A DNA stretch of 64,000 nucleotides, taken from positions 1,492,760 to 1,556,759 of the forward strand of contig NZ_WJPK01000001.1 in assembly GCF_009649685.1 (NCBI RefSeq), in the 5' to 3' direction. The notes under the pieces are model-generated. The model did no database searches. It saw nothing but the letters and a program-made list of their open reading frames with translations, and was not told the origin of the DNA. This document shows positions 62,612 through 64,000 of the stretch, in pieces (positions within the stretch are counted from its first letter, which is position 1; the number at the start of each line of letters is the position of its first letter). Origin of the DNA: Flavobacteriaceae bacterium EG-1. GTDB taxonomy: Bacteria; Bacteroidota; Bacteroidia; Flavobacteriales; Flavobacteriaceae. The translations under genes were made by a program, and so were the position numbers.

Positions 62612-63850
62612 TTAAAGATTTGCAAAATAGCTTATTAATTTTCCGTACATGATATAAACCAATACGCACAACAAAAACAAGCCAATAACTGCCATTATAT
62701 TTTGTGCAATCGAATTTTTAAATTCACCCATCACATCTTTCCTATTGACAATAAGCAATAAGCCAACACCAATTAATGGTACAGCAATCATAGAAGAAGA
62801 CTGGGCTATTATTAAAGAATATACAGGGCTACTTAATCCGCTAGCAATAAATGTTGCTATAACCATTCCAACAATCAGGATTACTATGGTAAAAACTTTT
62901 GGCATTTTTTTGTCCATTGATTGACCCATTCCCAAGCCATCTGCTAATAACCCACCTCCAACTACAGCATTAACCAACAAAGAAGAAAAAGATGCTGCTA
63001 AAAATCCAATGGCAAAAATGTACTTTGCATAATTACCAAGTAATAGCTCGAGCTGTATGGCCATATCAGCAGCAGAATTAATTTGAATTCCCATTGGTTT
63101 CAAACTTGCTGCTGCAGTCATTATAATTAATACAGACATTAATGCCAATAAAAATACACCTGCATTAGAGGCCCAAATTGCAGTTTCCATATCTTCAACT
63201 TTCCAGTTCCTTTTCTGAATTAAATATGATTGATATAAAGCACTACTTAAAACAAACGTTGTACCTACAATTGCAGCTAATTCTCCAATATATTCCATTG
63301 AAAAACTACTAGGAATAAAACCAGAAATAGTTTGTGACAAATCTGGCTTTACGAAAATCAAATTCACAAAAAATGCAAGAATGATAATCATAACAATATA
63401 CATCATCAACTTCTCAAGCGTAGCATATAAGTTTTGCGCAAAGAAGATTAATACAATTGCCAAAATGGTAAATATTATTGGCCATATTCTAACATCGATT
63501 CCTGTAATTGATTCCATTCCCATTCCCACACCTAGATTATTTCCAAATTGAAAGCTTAAAGAAGCAAGAAAAGAACTTATACCTATGGCATACGAAAACC
63601 ATCTACCATATTTATCAGCAATGACACTTAAAATAGATTCCTTATTTAAAACAGCGAACCTTGTACTCATTCCTGTATAAACTGCCATAGAAATACCGGC
63701 AATTAAAATTGCCCACAAAAAATTATAACCTTGTGTAGCACCAATTTTTGATGCAGCAGTAATACTTCCGGGACCCAATGCAACGGCTGCAATAATAAAT
63801 CCAGGGCCAATTGACCTTAGTCTTGTTTTAATTTTATCTGTTAGTTGCAT
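62612..63850 (-). CDS. Nramp-related transporter lacking the DPGN metal motif
   Basis: The 412-residue protein has about 11 membrane segments and the Nramp fold. In helix 1, the metal-binding D-P-G-N motif of Nramp proteins is replaced by G26-P27-G28-S29 (ALGPGSITAASKIGA). In helix 6, the MPHN/A-M motif is absent (VGTTFVLSSALYQSYLIQKR). It therefore may not transport Mn or Fe; magnesium or an organic substrate is possible. The gene stands between the oxidoreductase and a truncated upstream gene, consistent with a catabolic operon. Confidence 0.85.
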   Translation of the reverse strand: MQLTDKIKTRLRSIGPGFIIAAVALGPGSITAASKIGATQGYNFLWAILIAGISMAVYTGMSTRFAVLNKESILSVIADKYGRWFSYAIGISSFLASLSFQFGNNLGVGMGMESITGIDVRIWPIIFTILAIVLIFFAQNLYATLEKLMMYIVMIIILAFFVNLIFVKPDLSQTISGFIPSSFSMEYIGELAAIVGTTFVLSSALYQSYLIQKRNWKVEDMETAIWASNAGVFLLALMSVLIIMTAAASLKPMGIQINSAADMAIQLELLLGNYAKYIFAIGFLAASFSSLLVNAVVGGGLLADGLGMGQSMDKKMPKVFTIVILIVGMVIATFIASGLSSPVYSLIIAQSSSMIAVPLIGVGLLLIVNRKDVMGEFKNSIAQNIMAVIGLFLLCVLVYIMYGKLISYFANL

Positions 63851-63888
63851 TAATTCTGGTTTAGGTTACTAATTTTAGCTTCTGTAAA

Positions 63889-64000
63889 TTAACGCATCCA
63901 ACGATCTATATTTTCAGCAACAAATTCATCATCATTAAGCTCAGGATAAATTTTATAAACACGATCTATCTCCTCTTTTTGACCCTGACTTAAAACTTCA
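63889..64000 (-). CDS. C-terminal end of an unidentified protein, 5' part outside window
   Basis: The last 36 residues and stop of a minus-strand gene are visible, including KIYPELNDDEFV and the end IDRWMR. It is 38 bp upstream of the Nramp-related gene and would be the preceding operon member. The tail is too short for firm identification; a dihydrodipicolinate-synthase-like enzyme is one possibility. Confidence 0.6.
   Translation of the reverse strand, partial: EVLSQGQKEEIDRVYKIYPELNDDEFVAENIDRWMR

Noticed and set aside
1-64000. Mobile element, CRISPR, tRNA/rRNA or defence system
   Set aside because: None was seen: no transposase or integrase, no regular spaced repeats, no RNA gene, no restriction or toxin genes. 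Molybdenum cofactor biosynthesis genes are also absent from this window.

Overview
The window is AT-rich DNA from a member of the Bacteroidota, most likely a marine Flavobacteriaceae species. The evidence is a PorP/SprF protein, a type B (CHU_C) T9SS sorting domain, PD40/OmpA proteins, many lipoproteins with an acidic S-D-D stretch after the lipidated Cys, and promoters with the Bacteroidota TAnnTTTG -7 element. No tRNA, rRNA, CRISPR array, transposase or phage gene was seen.

Left end (1-9.9 kb): catabolic genes. A partial PSD1/DUF1553 protein is paired with a DUF1501 protein. A three-gene minus-strand operon encodes altronate dehydratase (uxaA), tagaturonate reductase (uxaB) and a fuconolactonase-like hydrolase. 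A PhyH-type dioxygenase and a sulfatase lipoprotein follow. The set fits breakdown of sulfated, uronate-containing algal glycans. From 10.2 to 19.1 kb lie a CAP-domain lipoprotein and a gliding/T9SS-type locus (CHU_C protein, PorP/SprF, PD40-OmpA). A paralog of the OmpA protein that lacks the OmpA domain follows. Both surface loci carry similar phased direct repeats upstream.

Middle (19.1-43.1 kb): an almost complete nitrate assimilation island. The minus-strand operon is nirB-nirD-DUF4202-NarX-like kinase-precorrin-2 dehydrogenase-small hypothetical. The plus strand carries cobA, a truncated hemoglobin, narK plus an FNR-like regulator, nrtABCD with an outer-membrane porin, a NarL-type response regulator, and a nasA fusion protein coupled to a rubredoxin/nitrite-reductase-fold protein. 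TACGTA repeats overlap the -7 elements of most promoters here and probably mark one regulon. Nitrate would cross the outer membrane by the porin and the inner membrane by NrtABCD or NarK, be reduced by NasA and NirBD, with CobA and the dehydrogenase supplying siroheme.

Right part (43.1-58.3 kb): a minus-strand block of secreted proteins and lipoproteins, including four YHYH-domain proteins, DUF3500, an arylsulfotransferase-like propeller, SCO1, a MORN protein, CotH and EF-hand proteins. It ends in an ECF sigma factor, a small membrane protein and a Spy/CpxP-like sensor. Five transcription units in this block start with the same two-part sequence, GCGCAAGTT-N14-CATCTAAA (minus strand), the expected form of an ECF promoter. 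This looks like a self-contained, possibly metal-responsive surface-lipoprotein regulon and is the most novel part of the window.

Right end (58.4-64 kb): a PVC-type propeller/HEAT/cytochrome c lipoprotein, a Tat-exported Gfo/Idh/MocA oxidoreductase, an Nramp-related transporter lacking the metal-binding DPGN motif, and the 3' end of another gene. This returns to the catabolic theme of the left end.
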